Assembly (NCBI RefSeq): GCF_029168945.1
Contig: NC_083607.1
Coordinates: forward strand, 42,145,257 to 42,209,256
Length of the DNA stretch: 64,000 nt
Direction: 5' to 3'
DNA from: Cannabis sativa
Taxonomy: Eukaryota > Streptophyta > Magnoliopsida > Rosales > Cannabaceae
Of the stretch, positions 1 through 12,139 are shown one piece after another. Under the pieces are notes generated by a model, which was given only the letters and a program-made list of their open reading frames with translations, had not been told where the DNA came from and did not search any database. Each line of letters starts with the position of its first letter. Position 1 is the stretch's first letter. The translations under genes and the position numbers were made by a program.

Positions 1-1110
1 GATGACACTTCTATCTCTTCTATCCTCAAAGTTCCTATTGGAGGCTTGCACAGGAATGATACTTTGGTTTGGAAACATGAAGCATCGGGTGTATTCACTG
101 TGAAATCGGCTTACCACTTAGCCAATAGCACCTCTCTTCCTCCTTCTTCCTCTAACCCATCTTTCTTTACGTCTTGGTGGAAAACATTCTGGAATTTAAA
201 TCTCCCCCCTAAGGTCAAGAATTTCTCTTGGAGAGTCTATCATCATATTTTGCCTGTAGCCATTAACTTGTTTCGTAGGAAAGCCATCCCTCAACCTTGT
301 TGTTCATTCTGCAGGAACCCAGTGGAAACTGTAACTCATGCTTTGTTAGATTGTTCCAGAGCTGCTAAAATTTGGAAAGCTTCCCCTCTTAGAACCTTTT
401 ATCTCTCTAATAGATATGTGGATGTTAAAGAATTTTTGCTTAATGGCTTTGATCAGCTGAATAAAGACAGTTTGAGTTTATTATTATCTCTTATGTGGGC
501 CATTTGGAATTCTAGAAATAAAAAACTTTTTGCTAATTCGGATGTGGCTCCTACTGATATTGTAGCTTGGACTCACTCCTTCATTTCAGATTATCAGGAA
601 GCTTTGTTTAATGCTAACAGGTACAAATCAGCTCGTGTTCAGCATCCGAATGACAAAGAGGCAACAGTTCCTGCTAATTACTACCGGCTTAATACAGATG
701 CGGCTCTTTGTGCTAAGAGAGGCAAGCTGGGAGTTGGGGCAGTTATTAACGATTGGAAAGGCAATTTGGTAGCCAACCTAGCTATTCCTGCAGCTGGGAC
801 CTTGCAGCCTACAATAGCTGAAGCTCTAGCTTTAAAAGCTGGGTTAATCTGGTGTCAACATATTGAGATCCCCTTGGCTTTAGTCGAAACTGATTCCAAG
901 TTGTTGGTGGACAAGGTTCATGGTGGAAAGGGTGATCTCTCAGCTCTTTCGGATATAGTTGCAGATATCAGGAGTTCTTTATCCCTCTTCCCTAATGTTA
1001 TCCTTCGGCATATCAGGAGGCAGTACAACAGTGATGCGCATAACTTGGCACGAAGGGCACTAGGGCTGGATGAAGAATTATGCTGGAATGTTTTACTTCC
1101 AGTCTCGTAG
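1..1110 (+). CDS. LINE ORF2 C-terminus: RT zinc-binding domain and RNase H (partial)
   Basis: An open frame runs from the window edge to a stop at 1108-1110, so no true start is visible. Residues about 15-125 match the reverse-transcriptase zinc-binding domain (zf-RVT): a SGVFTVKSAYHLA-like start, tryptophan-rich core, a CSFC pair and a later H-x5-C. Residues about 230-355 are a plant-type RNase H fold, with NTDAA (first Asp), IAEALALKAGL (Glu) and VETDSKLL (second Asp). In LINEs these domains follow the RT; RNase H removes the RNA template strand. No stop or frameshift interrupts the visible part, so this copy is better preserved than the other LINE pieces in the window. The RT itself is not in view. 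Confidence 0.85.
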   Translation, partial: DDTSISSILKVPIGGLHRNDTLVWKHEASGVFTVKSAYHLANSTSLPPSSSNPSFFTSWWKTFWNLNLPPKVKNFSWRVYHHILPVAINLFRRKAIPQPCCSFCRNPVETVTHALLDCSRAAKIWKASPLRTFYLSNRYVDVKEFLLNGFDQLNKDSLSLLLSLMWAIWNSRNKKLFANSDVAPTDIVAWTHSFISDYQEALFNANRYKSARVQHPNDKEATVPANYYRLNTDAALCAKRGKLGVGAVINDWKGNLVANLAIPAAGTLQPTIAEALALKAGLIWCQHIEIPLALVETDSKLLVDKVHGGKGDLSALSDIVADIRSSLSLFPNVILRHIRRQYNSDAHNLARRALGLDEELCWNVLLPVS

Positions 1111-1150
1111 CTTCTTTGTTCGAAGCTTTCCCGTCAAAAAAAAAAAAAAC
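1..1150 (+). mobile_element. LINE (non-LTR retrotransposon) 3' tail
   Basis: The 3' part of a plant LINE, cut by the left edge of the window. It consists of the C-terminal end of ORF2 (to 1110), a short 3' UTR, and an A-run at about 1136-1149 that is probably the poly(A) tail. The left boundary and the 5' TSD lie outside the window, so the insertion cannot be fully delimited. L1-type plant LINEs end in this way: zinc-binding domain, RNase H, poly(A). Confidence 0.85.
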
Positions 1151-1653
1151 TTGAAGTATAATATCTCCCTTTATAAAAGGAAAAAAAAAGAAGAAAACAT
1201 GAAGTATATAAATGGAATTAAGAGTAGATTAACCAAAAATGTTAAGAGATATCTAAAAGTATTAAGCACTACAAAAAATAACATACCTTATTTATGTATT
1301 TCAAATACTAAATTTTATAAATTTTAATTTAATAAATAATATAAAAAACTGTTAATCAATTATAAGACCCATATCAATATAGTGTTATGCCTTTTAAAAT
1401 ACCAAATAACAATACTCATAAATTAAAAAGATAGAAAATATAATCATAATTTTATTCGAATAAAAATACAACTGGATTGAATATTGTATATTTTAATATC
1501 ATTTTTTTAAATCAATATTTTAAAAACATTTATAAGTACTTAATATATATATAATTTTCAATTGCAGAAAGAACTAAGTAAATATTACTAAAAATATAAG
1601 TACGAAATTGTAATATTTTTTTCATAAAAGCTTAAAGCTTTTCAATTAAGTCT

Positions 1654-1699
1654 TTGATTAAAAGTTAAAAGTGTAAAAAGCTTAACAAAGCTTTGTACA
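1654..1699. repeat. Diverged copy of a hairpin motif (copy 1)
   Basis: This 46-bp stretch matches 3467-3512 with two or three mismatches. The core aaaagcttaacaaagcttt is a near-perfect inverted repeat. The two copies lie about 1.8 kb apart in the same orientation. They could be ends of a degraded element or copies of a small MITE; I cannot decide which. Confidence 0.6.
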
Positions 1700-2462
1700 T
1701 TATACAAATTTTTTTACAAAATACTATTTTTTTTATAAAACAACCTAAAACAACTACAAAATAACTGAATATACAATATAAAAATTATACAATATTTTTT
1801 TAAAAAAATTTACTGCACAATAAAAAAAACTAAAAAAAATCAATAAATTTAAAAATCCTTACAATTAAGCTGTAAGCATAACTTGGATCTAGTTGTATAT
1901 GGAACCGCCATATAGCACCACCTCATAGTGCTATGTATATGTACCATGATAATTAATTGATTCAGCATCCCATTTTGAATGCAATTTTAGTAAGAGAGAG
2001 AGAGAGAAAGCTGAACATAGAGAGAGATTGTTACCTTTTTATCTAATTTACCAAAGTTCTTCTTTTCCTCTTTTTCTTACTTCTAAATTCTAACAAGAGT
2101 TTAACAAAAACTTAACAAGGAACACCATAATCACATTGACAGAACAAAATGACAAAAAAGAAAAAGAAAAATTGTATAAAAAAGAATATAATTATTTTTA
2201 ATGGTTAAGTTTTAAAAAATATTTATTCAGATGAATTTAGTTGACAAAATATAAAAGTGTTATATTATTGAAAAAAAAAAATTGTATACAATCATTATTT
2301 TTAATAGACTATACAATAGTGTTGATGTTATTTTTTAAAAAAAAGTATATATAAATAAACATAGTAAATAAATTTGTATACCATAGTGTTTTTTTGAAGG
2401 AATTTGTATACCATAGTGTTAAAGGTTGATGTTATTATAAAAAAACACTAATTACACTTACA

Positions 2463-2466
<4 letters not shown>

Positions 2467-2505
<39 letters not shown>
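2467..2505. repeat. (AG)n microsatellite
   Basis: About 19 uninterrupted AG dinucleotides. A shorter GA run lies at about 1993-2006. Confidence 0.97.
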
Positions 2506-2508
<3 letters not shown>

Positions 2509-3466
2509 AATAAAGATGATGGGATTGAACCAATAAAATGAAATCTGAAACCAATTTGAAGGGTTGTATTAAAGAATAGGCAGAGAAATGTGAGAAAATA
2601 ATACATACCTTTTAAGTTTTAAGTGGAGCAAAATCAATAAAGCACAAAACACTGAGCATGGGCGGTAGTTTCCAGAAATGAACCTGGTAATATGGTAATG
2701 AAAATGGGGAAGGGAAAGTGAGTAGCTAACATGTGTGGTTCATATTTAATATGGGAAAAACGTGTGCTATTAAAATCTCCTACTTTGCGGCCCACAATGC
2801 GAGTTCACTCAAAACTTAATTGCATCACTACCACATAATATTACATGACCATAAAATTTAATTTAATTTAATTTAATTTATACTTATAAACGTTTATTTT
2901 CAAAAACAAATAAAAATCTCCCAATTTGTTGTCTGTTAATGCAACAATTAACTCATGTTTCGTCTATTTTAATTTTATATTTTTTTAAACAAAAAATAAA
3001 CGCAATTAAATCATGTTGTTTTGGTAAAAATACAATACCATGGCACCCACCCTCCTCTAAAAACAATTGTTAAAGAATGTGTACTTTATTAAAAATTTAC
3101 ATTCAAGGTAAAGTTTATATGTTCGAAAACTTCAAGTTTACTTTTAATATTGTAAATTATTTAAAAATTTTAAAAAAATTACAGAATTAATGTTATGCAA
3201 TGATTGTACATTTAAACATGAAACTTAATGGCAGATTAATGGTTTAATAATTATTAATTATGATTGTGCATGTTTTAGTAGAAATGTAACTTATTCTCAT
3301 AATTAAGTGTTTGAGAAAACAATTTCTTAATATGAATAAGCATGTTATATAGAAATTATATAGTTTTTTATATTTTATGTTCAGTAATAGTGAAGTGTGA
3401 TGTTTGGTCATTAGTGTCACAGTAATACAACATAGCATCTAAGAATTAGTAGAATTAAAAGGGATT

Positions 3467-3515
3467 TTGACTAAAAGTCAAAAGTGTAAAAAGCTTAACA
3501 AAGCTTTGTACACTT
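3467..3515. repeat. Hairpin motif (copy 2), 15-bp arms
   Basis: Positions 3482-3496 and 3501-3515 form 15-bp inverted arms with one mismatch around the loop aaca. A similar 46-bp sequence is at 1654-1699. The flanks also contain 'gggattttgact' on both sides (3461 and about 3516). Confidence 0.65.
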
Positions 3516-3556
3516 AGGGATTTTGACTATTTTACCCTTAGACTATAAATTTACTT

Positions 3557-3984
3557 TTTTTTTTTTTTTTGAAAAATAAAATATCAACTTCATTAAAACT
3601 AGCATTCTGAATACAAGATGACATGAAGGTCAGCCAGAACATTATCCTCAAGAATGCTACGATCAGAGTAGAATCGAGAGCGTCTAGCCACAAAATGGGT
3701 CACTCGATTTGCTGATCGTTTAATAAAACGTAAACTAGTATTAGGTGAAGAAGACAATAAAATTTTACAATCATTAGTAATCAAGCCAAAGACAGAAGAC
3801 ATTTATTGTTTACTAAAGATTGCTTGAACAGTGAGTAAGCTGTCAGTTTCTACCTCGATCGTGCTCCACCCTTTGACTTTTAGCCAGCTAAAGGCCTCCT
3901 TTACCCCTAAAGCATAAACAACCTCACCCGTGTAAGTCCCACGGTAATATCTGGCAATAAAGTCAATAATTTGGCCATTTGGCA
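3557..3984 (-). mobile_element. 5'-truncated LINE insertion with 12-bp TSD
   Basis: A complete, short LINE insertion. The target duplication ataaatttactt is present at 3545-3556 and again at 3985-3996. The poly(A) tail appears as a T-run on the plus strand directly inside the left TSD (about 3557-3570), so the element lies on the minus strand. Only about 410 bp of the 3' end (RNase H coding) was copied, as is usual for LINE 5' truncation. Reading across the two TSDs restores a continuous empty site. Confidence 0.9.
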
Positions 3985-3985
3985 A
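3599..3985 (-). pseudogene. LINE RNase H fragment with in-frame stop
   Basis: On the minus strand two open segments are in the same frame (3985-3803 and 3802-3599), separated only by a TAA stop. Together they read as the C-terminal part of a plant LINE RNase H: ALGVKEAFSWL carries the Glu, VETDSLL the second Asp, and a basic FIKRSANRVTHFVARR region precedes the end. The first catalytic Asp is missing because the copy is 5'-truncated. The single stop and the truncation make it non-functional. Confidence 0.85.
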
Positions 3986-4135
3986 TAAATTTACTTAAGA
4001 GTGAAGAAAAGGACATTTTAGTCTTTTACCTTAAGATTTATATTAGTTAAATAAGGAAAATTCCAAAATTCATTTAAAGAAATATAATCTGATTTTTTAA
4101 GTAGATAAACAAAAGTAGAAATTACACTATATATA

Positions 4136-4282
4136 GGAAAATTTTAAGAGTTTACCTTTTTATGGCATAATTAAATAAAACTAAGGGGTTATGGGTTTTT
4201 TTGTTTTTTTTTTACATTTATATGGGATTTTTTTATGGCATATTTTTGTAAAAAAAGATGGAAATCCCATATTTGTAAGGAA
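4136..4282 (+). repeat. MULE left terminal inverted repeat
   Basis: Read on the plus strand this pairs with the reverse complement of 26404-26559. Shared blocks in order are: tttac-tttttatggcata, a gggttatggg block, atttatatggg, tatttttgtaaaaaaa, and aaatcccatatttgtaa. The outermost bases differ, and the left copy seems to lack about 18 bp near its tip, so the exact end (about 4136) is uncertain. Confidence 0.7.
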
Positions 4283-4640
4283 TTTTTACATAAAATGCCA
4301 TTTTTTCTGTTTTTCAACATTTATACGGTACCATAATTTCAGTTTTCAATTTTACCATTTTTCTTAAACTTTTATACGGTTTCATTTTAAAAAATTACAT
4401 CATATACGGTTTTTGTTTTCATCATTTAACTGCTTACACGTTTCCTTCCAATATGTCAAATTTCAGTCACTTCCCTGCCAGTTACCATTATCTAACCCAC
4501 TCCCTCGATATTATCATTATATTTTGAATTTCATATTCTACATCATTCTCATCTTCCTCTTCTTCTTTTTTCTGATCATCGAGTTCTTACTCTTTTTTTT
4601 TCTGCTTGTTGTTTCTGCGATTTTTCATTATTTTTGAGTA

Positions 4641-5771
4641 ATGGTTGTTACTCGATCTCGTTCGAGTTCATTGTCCCCTTCTCCTAAGAAACCAAAAAAA
4701 AAGTCTATTAAAGAATCTAAACCCAAATCAGTTGCTCAAACTTCTTCAAAACCCCCTAACCAGAAATTCAAAGTTGTGGTTGTTGTTGGTGAGCCTTCAT
4801 CTAGTGATGCTAGGAAAGCTAAGAGGAAGAGGATTGATAATGATGATGATTTTGTTTCTGTTCGTCCTAGAAAGGTATTTTTGAATTTTTTATTTTTCTA
4901 TTTTTCTTGTTGATCTACTGTTTTCATGTTGTGGATCATTTTTTATTTGACTGTTATTTTGTTTGTTTATTATTTGTTTATTTCTTTAATTTTTTGGGTT
5001 TAGGGTTTTTTTCTATGTTGTTTTTATGTTGTGGGTTTCAATCTGATTATTTTTCAACATATTATTCTATGTTCTTAGTTTTTTTGTTTATTCCTTTTTT
5101 ATTTTGTTCATATTTCTTCAATTCTACTCTAGGTTCTATATGTATTTCTTTTTTTTTTTTGATATAGTGTTTCTGTTTAAACGTAGAGATTTTTTTTGTA
5201 TTAAGTTTTTTTCAATGTGTTTTTTTGTTCAATTTTTGCTGAAAATTTGTTTTTATATACATTGTGATTGTTTTCATATAATTTTGTTGTTTTTTTTGTT
5301 CAATTATATGTTTTTTGATTGTTTTTTGTTTTTTAGATTTTTCTATTTTTATTTTGTACATTCGTTGTTCATTTGATGTTACAGGTTCATTAAATATTTG
5401 TATAATTCTCTAAGGACCCCGAAGTATGCGGCGGCTTCTTTGCTTGCTTTGGAACCTTATTCTGTCATGTTGCCATTGTTTTTCTCTCTGTTGGGTGTTT
5501 ATGATGAGCTTCCTTATACCTTACCAGCATCTGTGAATCATGTTGCACCTTTTCCTATTGTCAATGCTGAAGTACTTCCTGAACAAGTGGATAAGTATGA
5601 ATGTTAATTGTTTATGTTCTGTTTTATTTTTGTTGTTTTTATGTTTGTTTAACATCTCTTACATTGATTCTTTGTTTTTTGTTGTTTCTAGGGATTATGG
5701 TGCGTTGTTGCTGCTTTTGCTGAGTATTACATTGAGGGGAAGAGTATTCCAGCAAACTTTGTTGTTGAGGA
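4641..5771 (+). pseudogene. MULE-borne ULP1-like (C48) cysteine peptidase, 5' part
   Basis: Second gene of the MULE. A first exon (ATG 4641, donor GT at 4875) encodes a 78-residue basic, Ser/Lys-rich N-terminus. After a T-rich intron, exon 2 (5385-5594) contains EPYSVMLPLFFSLLGVYDEL and ends ..VLPEQVD, typical of the region just before the catalytic DCG of MULE ULP1 proteins. A 97-bp intron (5595-5691) joins in phase to exon 3, which reads D-Y-G where the family has D-C-G; a 1-nt deletion follows, after which the frame reads AAFAEYYIEG. The nucleophile Cys appears as Tyr (codon 5696-5698). Exon 1 and exon 2 do not join in a clean phase, and the upstream His and Asp of the triad are not visible, so internal sequence is missing. 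A copia element interrupts exon 3 at 5771. Confidence 0.65.
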
Positions 5772-7631
5772 TGTTGGGTTCTGTGCCCTAAATAAAACTC
5801 ATTTCAATATAATTAGATTCACTAATAAAGATCAGAAATCACATTTTATGTTGCATGGTTCACATGATTTACTTAATGATTATATTTAATGTGTAAATTC
5901 TATTAAGTCCAGAACATATGTATTTGTTAATGATTATAATGTTGTGAGCACAGTGGAATATAATCTTGATTATATGTTCGAAAGTTTAATTCCCTGATTT
6001 GTCAGTTCACTAGATTTAGACTGGCATGATAATCAGCGATAGGTATGCTTACACCTTGGATAAGTGTTATGTTCTTTCCAGGGCATTGGCAAAGTTTACC
6101 AGTATCGGATGTATGGAGTATACATTGGAAGAGACCGATATTGAACTTTGATTAGATATGATAAATTTACCGTAATATCTATTCAATTCAATATCACCTA
6201 GTTGATCCTAGATCAAATGATCTTAATCCTGATATGGTTAGGTTCGATCTCAATAGTATTATACATGTTCTTTGATTTGTTAGTTAAGCCTACTTTTTGG
6301 TCATGGTGATACGTACATTTTGTGAACATGGTAGTGCAATTGAGTGGGAGCGCTAGTCATAGATATGGAATCTAAGCTTTTATAGGTATTTAGAAGTGAA
6401 ACGATGATTTTTTTTAAGCTTGCTAAATAGAGATAAATCATAGAGCGCTCATTTTAGTGACTATATTAGTTCACTATAATATCATTTATAGGTGGTCAAG
6501 TGTTTTAAGGATAAAATACATTGAAATGGTGTAATGGTAATTTTATCACTATGCAATGTAGATCATCTATAGAGGATCATTGATTATTGGGATTATAATA
6601 ATGGATAATTAATAGCATATCTATATCGTAGAACATATAGAGCGTTCTATATGACTGAGAGTGCAATTACAAGTTCTATGCGTGGATGCAACAAGGAATT
6701 AATAAGTTACTTGGTAAATTCTAGGACTGCTTATTAGAAGCTCGGTTATATAGGCCCATGGTCTCCATACTAGTTCAGACCATACTGCTTGTAAGACTCA
6801 GTTAATTGATTTTAATTAATCAATTATAATAATAAAATTAGACTATGTCTAGTTTATGAATTTTCACTAAGCAAGGGCGAAATTGTGAAGAAAAGAGATT
6901 CTAGGTTTTATTTGTTAATTAATAGACTTTGATAAGTCTAATTAATAAATATATTAAATGACAACATTATTTAATAAATGATTTTTAGTTATTAAATAAT
7001 TAGAATTGGCATTTAAGTGGTTAAATTGGAAAATTGGCGTTTTTGAGAAAATGAGATGGAAAAATGACAAAATGGAAAAATTGCAAAGTGGGGCCCAATC
7101 CAATACATGGTCGGCCACTTAGTGTGGATTTTACCATTTATTTTTCTATTATTTTAATGTTAATTAAATTTAACCTAAACCTAGGTGGTTACCTATAAAT
7201 AGATAGTGATGGCTCACACTTAAAGTTGATGATTGATGAAATTTCTTGTCTTCAAAAAATTGAGCCTTCTACCTATAGCCGAAACCACTTCCTCTCTTTT
7301 TTTCTTCATATTATTCAGCCTTGAGTGACAGAGTGAGTGCCCATACACATCAAGTGGTATCTCAATCATAGTGTGTAAGACTATGAAGAATCCAATCAAC
7401 AAGAAGGAGAATCGGGCTCAAGAAGGAGAGAAAGAGATCCAGGTTCAGATCTGGATAATGCTCTGCTACAGAAAGGAGTCAAGGGCTAGAGATATGAACG
7501 GAAGGAGTCATTATATTCCGCTGCACCCAATGAACCCTTATGTGTTTATTTCATTATTTTAGAAATTCATATTAGGATGTTAATGAACATACTTGTTAGT
7601 AAATCTAGATCTTGGTAAAATAATTCCAACA
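5772..7631 (+). repeat. Copia 5' LTR
   Basis: 1860 bp, TGTTGG...CCAACA ends. A TATAAATA box at 7194-7201 probably marks the promoter, with the R region downstream. The same family occurs at 15972-17854 and, as a diverged subfamily, at 14007-15901 and 21662-23540. Confidence 0.9.
7194..7201 (+). promoter_or_regulatory. Probable TATA box of the copia LTR
   Basis: TATAAATA in a conserved setting (acctataaatagatagtg), repeated at 17403-17410 in the 3' LTR and as ctataaatagatagtgaagg in both solo LTRs. Position about 430 bp before the LTR end suits a U3/R border. Confidence 0.55.
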
Positions 7632-10600
7632 ACTGGCCTCAAAGCCATGGTAATGATTTACTTTCATAAAATATGAATTAAAACAATGATTTGTGTTGAT
7701 TTGGAGGGCTTCATGTGGTTTATGTGTTACTTGATGAATGTATGTGATTTACAGAATTTTTCCATAGAAATAGTTTTATTTTCTTTCTGAAAATATTTTA
7801 TTTGGATTCCTTGTGAAAAATTAAGCAATTTTAAGCTTTACGGAACTCGATTCCGATAAAAATTGAAGGAGTTATGAATTTTTGAAATTTCGGGATGCCC
7901 ATGCTCAATCGTACGCACAGACCCTTCGGACAAGAAGGATCCGCGCGCGCATGGGCTTCAGACAACCCATTGTCTGAACTCGCTCGCACGCCCAGGAGCC
8001 TGCTATCTGCCCGAGGGTCACCCTGCAACCCGCCGAGATTTCTCGGCAAATGGGGCTGCAATCCCTCCTGTCCGCGCGCGTTCATGGGCATTTGCAACCT
8101 ATCTGGGCTGCACGTGCAGCCTTGCTGCCAGCAGCCTCTCCCAACCTGATTTTTGTGGGATTTTTTCCCAATTGCGGATTTTTTCAATTTTCAAACCCCA
8201 AAATTAAAATAAAATATTATTTTTAATATATTTAAACTTAAATATCATTTTTTAAATTAATAATATTTATTTTTAATAGAATATTATTATTTTATGATAT
8301 TTTGATGTTTAAATTTAAAAATTAATTATTTTATTTTTTAAATTATGGTCAGATTTAAAAATTTGTTAATTTCTTTAATATTTATATATTATTTAATTAT
8401 AAAATCAGATATTTTGATATTTAACATATTTTAAATTAAAAGATAACTTTATCTTTTTTATTTGAAATATTATATTAAAATTATCTTATATGACAAATTA
8501 AATAATTAATAAATTTGAAATTAACCTAGATATTTTTATAGATATTCTAACCATAATATTTTTGAATTAAAAAATTTGTTATTTTGTTAAATATATAATT
8601 GTTTATAAATTATAAGTTTAAAAATGATATTTCACTATTTTATATCATTTTACTTATTAGAAATTTATAAATTATATTTTAAATATTTAAATAACTTAGA
8701 TATTTTTGTAGAAATTTGAATATTGCTTAATTTGAGATATTTTGACATATAATTAGGATAATTATTATTTATTTATTATTTTATTCTTAAAATAATAATT
8801 ATCTGACCACATCTATTTTAAAATTAGTTTATTTTATTATTTTAATTTTATTAAATTATAAGATTAGAAGATGATATTGAAGATTTTTTCAAATCATTTA
8901 TCTTATTTGAAATTTAATTTAATTTGATAAAAATAATTCAAAATAAACCTAGATATTTTAAATTAGTTTTCATTTTTTAATTTTAAATTTTGATGAATTT
9001 TTAAGGTTGGTTTTAACAACCCTAAATTTTCAAAATTTAATTGGTTAGTTTAAAATAATTATTTAATTATATTAATATCTTATTTCACATTTGTTACATG
9101 AACATTGTTTGTTTATTTAATTGTTTGTTCAAAAAAAAACTTTTTTTAACAAACCTATTATTTATTTGATCTAAATTGCTATGATTAACTTGTTGACAAA
9201 TCTAATGATCTGATTTTAATCATAGTCCAATTGTCAATAGATCCTATAAATAATTTGTAATAGGTAAATTTTGTACTTCTTTCATCTGTGTAAACCTAGT
9301 AACATGATAGGGCCCATCCAAATCATTTGACATGTGTGAGCCTATATGTTTGCTATTGGGCTTAGATACATATAGGAAGCCCATTTAAGTTTTCCTAAGT
9401 AAATGGACTAGGTTGCTAAAATAAAATTTCACATAAGTAATTTTATTTAGGCCCAATTAGAATTGGGCTTATTCAATGAATAACAATTGTTTATTTAATG
9501 GTTAAATTCCTGACATGAACCACCCCAATTGTGAAGGCCCATTTGCCCTATTTAAATAATTGTATTAGTTTAATTATATTAGTCTAACCTAATTAAAATT
9601 GAATTAGCAACATAATTAACTTTTAAAATATATGAAATTTATTTTTCATTTAATATTTTAAAGTTAATTTTAGAAAAACACTTAGTTAATGAGATATATT
9701 CTAGATAGTTATTTCTAGTACTAATTATATTTTCTAATATTTAATTAGGAAAATATTTTAAGTTGAAAATTAATTATTTATTTTAATTAATTTTGGACCA
9801 ACTTAAACTAAGAATATTTTCCTAGTATTAAATTCGAATTAATAATTAAGTTTCTTTTATACTTGATTATTTAATTCTTGTATTTAGCACATTTAATTAA
9901 ATTGAAAATTAAATATTTAAGTTGATATCATTCTTGATACTTAAATATTATTATTTTCATAATATTTAATTAAATAGAAAATTATTTTAAGTTGGAAATT
10001 TTAATTTCATAACAACTTAAATTTGAATAATTTTCAAAATATATTTTATTTTATTTTATTAATCATTTTTTATATACATTTTGAAATTGCATTTCTTAAA
10101 TGCAGAAAATTTTGATTTTTTTTGTTGAAAAATAGATTAAAGTTAAAAATTATTTATTTTAATTTTAGACCAACTTAAATCATTATATTTTTCATTTAAA
10201 TGATTAATTAAAATAAATGAACTAAAATATATTATAATTAGAAAATGAATTAATTAGTCAATGAAAATCTAGATAGATATTATCTGTTTTGCTTGAAGTA
10301 TTTTTCTAGTGATATTTAATTAAATAGAAAATTAATATTTAAGTTGATTTTCATCATGATACTTAAATATTTGAAAATTTTCTTAATATTTCATTAAATA
10401 GGAAAATTATATTTATGTTGAAAATTAATTTTTATTAATTAATTTTGGGCCAACATAAAATTAGAATAATTTTTCAGGATTTATTTTATTTTATTTTAAA
10501 GTATTTTTTTCGAAAATTGTATTCTTATATACTTTAATTTTTCGAAATGCAATATATATTTATAGAAAATTAAATTTGAGTTGTAAATTAATTTAAATTA

Positions 10601-12139
10601 ATTTTGATACAACTTAAATTGAATAATTTTCAAAATATTTATTGAAAAATTATTACTAAGATGGAAATAATTCATTTTATTTTTCATATCCTAAGTATAA
10701 TTTTATAAATATTAATTTAACATTTATATTTAGAATTTTATTCTGAATTCGAAATTTTGATTAAATAAATATATATATTTAAAATAATTAGATTGAGATA
10801 AATATTAGTAGAAAATACATTTTAAATAATGAGCTTTATTATTATTAGGACATTCGATCTCCATTGTTGGTTCAACATAGTTATTGTTTTAGTGAGTAAT
10901 CCTCCCTAATGGAGGAACGTTCATTAGCAATTTAACGCCGTAGAATCTCGAAAGATAAGTACTATTTGTAAGTGTTTATTTTAGTATGGATCACCCTAAT
11001 TGTGGCGACTTTTAATAAGGCTTACAAAAGTATGAAACAATGGTGGAAGCTCATAAGACAGAATGGCCTTGACTCTCGCCTAAACGGGACAATGCTGGAT
11101 TCTGATCTTGATCGAATAAAAGGTTGCTAGAATGTTTATCATTTTAGATGAGGTGACAACTCTATTCAATGGATGGTATCTTTGACTCTCGCCTAAACGA
11201 GACACTGATATCAGTTTGTTGAAGACCTTGGAAATTATTTAGGATTGTATATTTTAGTATTTTTGCTTGTCATTCATCTTTGCTAAATGCTTAACAATTT
11301 CTGAATTGTGTGTGAATTTATATTGAACCATGTTATTTTCTGTTATTAGTTGTAGTTTAATTTCGAATCTTCATTGTTGGTCTAACTTGGCTTGTTGTTT
11401 TAATGGGACAAATCCCTAATGGATTGTCATCCATTAGACAAGCATATAATAGTGTTAGATCTCGATAGATAAATATTGTAAATGCAACATCTAGTTGTTC
11501 ATCAACAGATGACACCTTAGACAAGTATTTACAGTATGAAACAAGAAGTTTATACAAATAAGAATAACTTTGACTCTCGCTAATCGGGACATCGTTGAAT
11601 TCTTATTTTAAATTCGAAATTATCCTTTATTATTCCTCTTACCTTATTCATTTTGAATTAGCTTAAATAATATATCATCGGATGAATGGTTTATAAATCA
11701 TACAATGTCATTCTATTTTCTCTTAAGAAATTGAATGGCGCACATGATTATATTCCCGATATTCTATCCCGAAATAATATAAATCCTCAATCTTAGAATC
11801 TCCTACTTGTATATGTTTACTTTAGGCAAATCAGACTTAGAGTTAGATTAGTAGTGGTGGTCCAAGAAAGAAGAATTACTCATGTATATTTGGTATAAAT
11901 TTAAGTCTTTGACTTTAAATTTTAGATTCCAAATAGGAATTTTTATTTCTATTTCCAGAATACAATACAGCTAAACTTTCACAAGTTATTAATATCCATT
12001 TTCCATCAAAGGATTCAAACTGTATGTTAAAGTATGAAATATGAGTTTAGTATTCTGTGACCAGGATCCACTTACACTATTCTAAGAACTCTTTATTGTA
12101 ACTAGACTTAAATCATCAAAAGATAACAACCACATATTT
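7632..12139 (+). other. Copia leader and gag-side interior, decayed
   Basis: About 4.5 kb between the 5' LTR and the first pol relic. It holds a GC-rich block (7890-8150) in otherwise very AT-rich DNA, then more than 2.5 kb of A/T-rich sequence with repeated 'ttaattaaatagaaaatta'-like phrases, then a diverged tandem duplication (10845-11620). I see no convincing gag protein; the frame is broken everywhere. The GC-rich block is open on both strands, but that follows from its composition. Confidence 0.6.
10845..11620 (+). repeat. Diverged tandem duplication in the copia leader
   Basis: Two units, starting near 10852 (attcgatctccattgttgg) and 11362 (tcgaatcttcattgttgg), share the order: ttgttttaatggga-like, ccctaatgga, attag, 'tagatctcgatagataa'-like, and the phrase tttgactctcgcctaaacgg (near 11069, 11180 and, shortened, 11570). 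Confidence 0.6.

Larger units (their letters stand above)
1151..3544. other. AT-rich spacer without recognisable genes
   Basis: About 2.4 kb of AT-rich DNA with frequent stops in all frames and many A/T homopolymers. It holds the (AG)n microsatellite at 2467-2505, a 20-bp direct repeat at about 2372 and 2401, a (TTTAA)n run at about 2857-2881, and two copies of a hairpin motif (1654-1699 and 3467-3515). The short open frames here show no domain or codon bias and are taken as chance. Confidence 0.7.

Noticed and set aside
4413..5376. Phe/Leu-rich open frames as small membrane proteins
   Set aside because: T-rich leader and intron of the ULP1-like gene; hydrophobicity comes from T-rich codons.
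7831..8187. Overlapping open frames on both strands in the GC-rich block
   Set aside because: Open only because stop codons are rare in GC-rich DNA; no domain, and it lies in a copia leader.
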